Position numbers and translations under genes: made by a program. The notes beneath the pieces were generated by a model. That model saw only the letters and a program-made list of their open reading frames with translations. It was not told the DNA's origin and did not search any database. 64,000 bases of DNA, from contig NZ_JAARML010000005.1 of assembly GCF_011759375.1 (NCBI RefSeq), positions 620,001 to 684,000 on the forward strand. Reading direction: 5' to 3'. This DNA comes from Paraflavitalea devenefica (GTDB lineage: Bacteria > Bacteroidota > Bacteroidia > Chitinophagales > Chitinophagaceae). Shown here one piece after another: positions 62,014 to 64,000 of this stretch (the first letter of the stretch is position 1; each line of letters begins with the position of its first letter).

Positions 62014-63438
62014 TTAGTCACAAGCTGCACCACACCAGGTTTTAGTCCAGCCCGCCAACCAATCGCTGTTAGCAACGGTTGTAGCAGCAAATGCACCACG
62101 GTAGTTGGTACTTGTGAAGCTCCAGCCATTGGCAGTACAAATCGGTGCACAGAAACTGTTAGTTGTTCCCAATGTCAGAGCAGGAGAGCCAGGAAGCGGC
62201 CTGAAATCGTAGGTACAGCTAAATGCATTAGCCAATTTAATAGTATCTTTTGTACTGGGCGGGCAGAAAGTACCATACTTGTACAGTTTGTTGCTGGGAT
62301 CCAGAACAGTTGTAGCTGGATTGACCGGAGTGGTGAAAGCATGTACAATGTTATGTGTAAAGGTAGTGGGGCTGCCTGCTCCAACTATGTTTAAGCCGGT
62401 AGGGAAACCCATAAAGATTGAATTCACTACGCAAAATCTGCTATTCCTGCGGAATTGTGCTGCGTTTAATAACGGTTTTCCAGCGGCTGTAGCAGAATCG
62501 CACAGGCCAATCACCGTCATATTGGAAATGGTCGGTCTTGTTACCGGAGTGTCAGCAGATCCTTGTCCGTCATTGTCAGATTCTATACCGTTAGGATTGG
62601 CTGAATAGGTAGCTTGCGGCGTTAACACTGATACGGCAAACTGAATGCCTCCCCTGAATCCGAAATCAAAATCGAATGCATCGTCATCGGGCTCAAAAGC
62701 AAACAGGTGCTTGGCGTTAACTGTACCACCAAAGAATTCGAATGCATCGTCATTGCCTTTGTACACTTCGATAAAATCCAAAGTAGTACCAGCTCCTACA
62801 CCACCGCAGGTTAAACCATTCAGCTCATTGTCAGTAGCAATAGCCTGGCCAGCATACTCAATACGTACATAACGTAAAATGCCTGAATTGTCAAGGCAAT
62901 TGCCCTGACCCTTAGTGCCACCGCCATATTTAACATCTACACCAGCAGGTACAGTGGGAAGGTTAATACCCTCAATAGAAGTATCGGCCTTGTTGATAGG
63001 CGCTCTGCCCAGCAATACGATACCACCCCAGTCGCCTGGTTGAGGGCAAGCTTCGTTGGAAGTAAATACAATGGGACAAAGAACGTCTCCATCTGCTTCG
63101 ATCTTACTGCCGCGGGTAACAACGATAGCAGAAGCATTGGAAGCAGGCGTTAAACGATTTGCCCGGATAACAGTGCCCGGATCAATAGTCAGCGTTGCGT
63201 TGTTGCTGATATACAACTTACCATTCAGTACGTAAATGGTATCGCAGCTTAAGGTCCTGTTAGAGTTGATTACACCTGACAATACAGCAGTTCCTAGGCT
63301 ATCGCAACATGCAGCGGGAGGAAGCGTGCCGGCAGTAGTGCCACGGGCATCAAATTTGTCGAAGTTCCTTTTACAGGCAATAATGGTTACTGCAGCTATT
63401 GCAACCGCAGCAAAACCGAAAAAGATTTTCTTTTTCAT
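62014..63438 (-). CDS. Right-handed beta-helix surface lipoprotein
   Basis: 474 residues. Lipoprotein signal with Cys at residue 22 (VTIIAC), then KRNFDKFDARG. The mature part starts with VLSGVINSNRTLSCDTIYVLNGKLYI and NNATLTIDPGTVIRA, followed by GDWGGIVLLGRAPINKAD, all typical of the beta-helix T9SS/lipoprotein family widespread in Bacteroidota. Later DNELNGLTCGGVGAGTTLDFIEVYKGNDDAFEFFGG and ESDNDGQGS resemble polysaccharide-binding or Ca-binding turns. Ten or more Cys suggest disulfides. No T9SS domain was seen at the C-terminus (TKTWCGAACD). Function: surface adhesion or binding, by family. A shared AT-rich leader element precedes it at 63452. Confidence 0.8.
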   Translation of the reverse strand: MKKKIFFGFAAVAIAAVTIIACKRNFDKFDARGTTAGTLPPAACCDSLGTAVLSGVINSNRTLSCDTIYVLNGKLYISNNATLTIDPGTVIRANRLTPASNASAIVVTRGSKIEADGDVLCPIVFTSNEACPQPGDWGGIVLLGRAPINKADTSIEGINLPTVPAGVDVKYGGGTKGQGNCLDNSGILRYVRIEYAGQAIATDNELNGLTCGGVGAGTTLDFIEVYKGNDDAFEFFGGTVNAKHLFAFEPDDDAFDFDFGFRGGIQFAVSVLTPQATYSANPNGIESDNDGQGSADTPVTRPTISNMTVIGLCDSATAAGKPLLNAAQFRRNSRFCVVNSIFMGFPTGLNIVGAGSPTTFTHNIVHAFTTPVNPATTVLDPSNKLYKYGTFCPPSTKDTIKLANAFSCTYDFRPLPGSPALTLGTTNSFCAPICTANGWSFTSTNYRGAFAATTVANSDWLAGWTKTWCGAACD

Positions 63439-63451
63439 AGTTTGATAAGAA

Positions 63452-63478
63452 ATTTGGAATTAAACAATTAAAAAACAA
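63452..63478 (-). promoter_or_regulatory. AT-rich leader element, second copy
   Basis: Near copy of 60268-60292 (TTTTTTAATTGTTTAATTCCAA on the minus strand), 14-40 bases before the ATG at 63438. It also overlaps the 3' end of the small lipoprotein frame at 63460. Confidence 0.4.
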
Positions 63479-63642
63479 TTACAGAAATATTGAAACAGGT
63501 AATCTCTTTGATTGGACGGGCGGGTGAAACGAAGTGTTTCAAGAACAGCGCTGCGCGCATTGGTTGTATTAAAGGCGCCTTTACAGGCAGCGGGAATTGC
63601 AGCAGCAATTACTGCGACGGAGAAAAAGAGGTTCTTTTTCAT
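63460..63642 (-). pseudogene. Truncated copy of the lipoprotein N-terminus
   Basis: 60 codons: KKNLFFSVAVIAAAIPAACKGAFNTTNARS aligns with KKKIFFGFAAVAIAAVTIIACKRNFDKFDARG of the adjacent 62014-63438 protein, including the lipobox Cys and the following Phe and Ala-Arg. After about 35 residues the similarity ends and the frame continues into non-protein-like sequence. The bases before both ATGs are also alike (CATAG...GATAAGAA on the plus strand). This suggests duplication of a 5' leader plus signal region, then decay; a real small lipoprotein is possible but less likely. Confidence 0.55.
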
Positions 63643-63673
63643 AGCCGATAAGAATGGTTTAATGGTTATTACA

Positions 63674-63727
63674 GGCGAGTGGTGAGTGCTGGCAGCAAAT
63701 GTTTACCACTCGCCGCTTGCTGCCAGC
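63674..63727 (-). terminator. Two interlocked stems (pseudoknot-capable) after the PorV gene
   Basis: Stem A: GGCGAGTGGT (63674-63683) with ACCACTCGCC (63705-63714), 10 bp perfect. Stem B: GCTGGCAGCAA (63688-63698) with TTGCTGCCAGC (63717-63727), 11 bp perfect. Their order A1-B1-A2-B2 interlocks. The block begins 10 bases after the stop at 63737. Confidence 0.65.
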
Positions 63728-63736
63728 TTTCCCTAT

Positions 63737-64000
63737 TTACTTCCAGTCGAACAAAATACCAAAGCGTACGGTATTGGTCAGGGGATTTCTGTTGATCTTA
63801 TCACCTGTAGGCACCAGGTACGAAAAGTTCACAGTGGCAAAGCTAAAACGGATGCCTGCGCCTGCTGTAATGTTCTGCCAGTTGCCCGATTCATAGGTCT
63901 TACTGTTGTACCCCAATCTCAGGTGTAACATATCGTTATAGGTATACTCCATGCCAAACCCGAACTGCCATGCTTTGTTGCCAAAAGAATCGAACCAGCT
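63737..64000 (-). CDS. porV: C-terminus of a probable T9SS outer-membrane protein PorV (partial)
   Basis: The frame runs off the right edge; 87 residues are visible. They read SWFDSFGNKAWQFGFGMEY then TYNDMLHLRLGYNSKTYESG, FSYLVPTGDKI and NRNPLTNTVRFGILFDWK. The combination of a (G)MEYxYND start, an LRxGY strand, YLxPTGD and a final NPLxNTxRFxxLFD matches the C-terminal strands of PorV/LptO, the T9SS outer-membrane protein that shuttles cargo to PorU. The last residues form a beta signal, supporting an outer-membrane barrel. Another FadL-like or PorQ-like barrel is an alternative. If right, secretion machinery and several cargo genes share this region. Confidence 0.5.
   Translation of the reverse strand, partial: SWFDSFGNKAWQFGFGMEYTYNDMLHLRLGYNSKTYESGNWQNITAGAGIRFSFATVNFSYLVPTGDKINRNPLTNTVRFGILFDWK

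Overview
The window reads as a chromosomal segment from a Bacteroidota bacterium, most likely of the Chitinophagaceae (Chitinophaga/Niastella-like). The reasons are: seven large secreted proteins ending in type IX secretion system (T9SS) sorting domains, a SusC/SusD pair, a GLPGLI-family protein beside an outer-membrane barrel, several TlpA/DUF418/DinB-type genes common in that group, an absence of Shine-Dalgarno sequences, and promoter-like TTG-N18-20-TAnnTTTG elements. Genus-level assignment is inference. No rRNA, tRNA, CRISPR array, insertion sequence or prophage was seen.

Layout. 1-1178 (minus): the N-terminus of a probable sensor with propeller repeats, a four-helix membrane protein and a small lipoprotein. 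1362-10167 (minus): a polysaccharide-degradation block of four T9SS cargo proteins: a zincin protease with a beta/gamma-crystallin domain, a chitinase with two GH18 domains, a GH18-CBM6 chitinase and a GH16-CBM6 glucanase. 10168-10519 is a regulatory intergenic region with phased repeats. 10520-12841: an FAD oxidoreductase, a lysine-rich histone-H1-like protein and a universal stress protein. 12993-18157: membrane-anchored AraC regulator, TonB-dependent receptor, periplasmic tyrosine-phosphatase-like enzyme, terminator. 18228-19877: a small secreted protein and a DUF418 membrane protein. 19997-33917 (plus): TlpA-type thioredoxin, two tandem di-heme peroxidases, a 2542-residue T9SS protein carrying both a PhoD-like and a PhoX-like phosphatase domain, and an LRR protein.

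33954-39667 (minus): serine hydrolase with a dyad-covered promoter, two tandem M14 carboxypeptidases, and a DinB/class V aminotransferase pair. 39766-43891 (minus): GLPGLI protein, small secreted protein, outer-membrane barrel. 44135-46336 (plus): a B12-binding-type radical SAM protein. 46375-50643 (minus): a 1422-residue multidomain T9SS metallopeptidase-like protein. 50644-51359 is non-coding and holds a 14-unit array of 11-bp repeats. 51360-60206 (minus): SusD, SusC, a propeller-like protein, a YdcF-type protein and an S41 protease. 60405-64000 (minus): a T9SS protein, a beta-helix lipoprotein, a truncated lipoprotein copy, and the C-terminus of a probable PorV.

Working together: the window is dominated by surface and secreted scavenging functions. 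Chitin and beta-glucan are cut outside the cell by T9SS enzymes, oligomers and peptides are imported by TonB-dependent/Sus systems, and several phosphatases point to organic-phosphate scavenging. The most unusual single item is the PhoD + LamG + PhoX fusion. Domain calls were made by reading motifs, with no database search.
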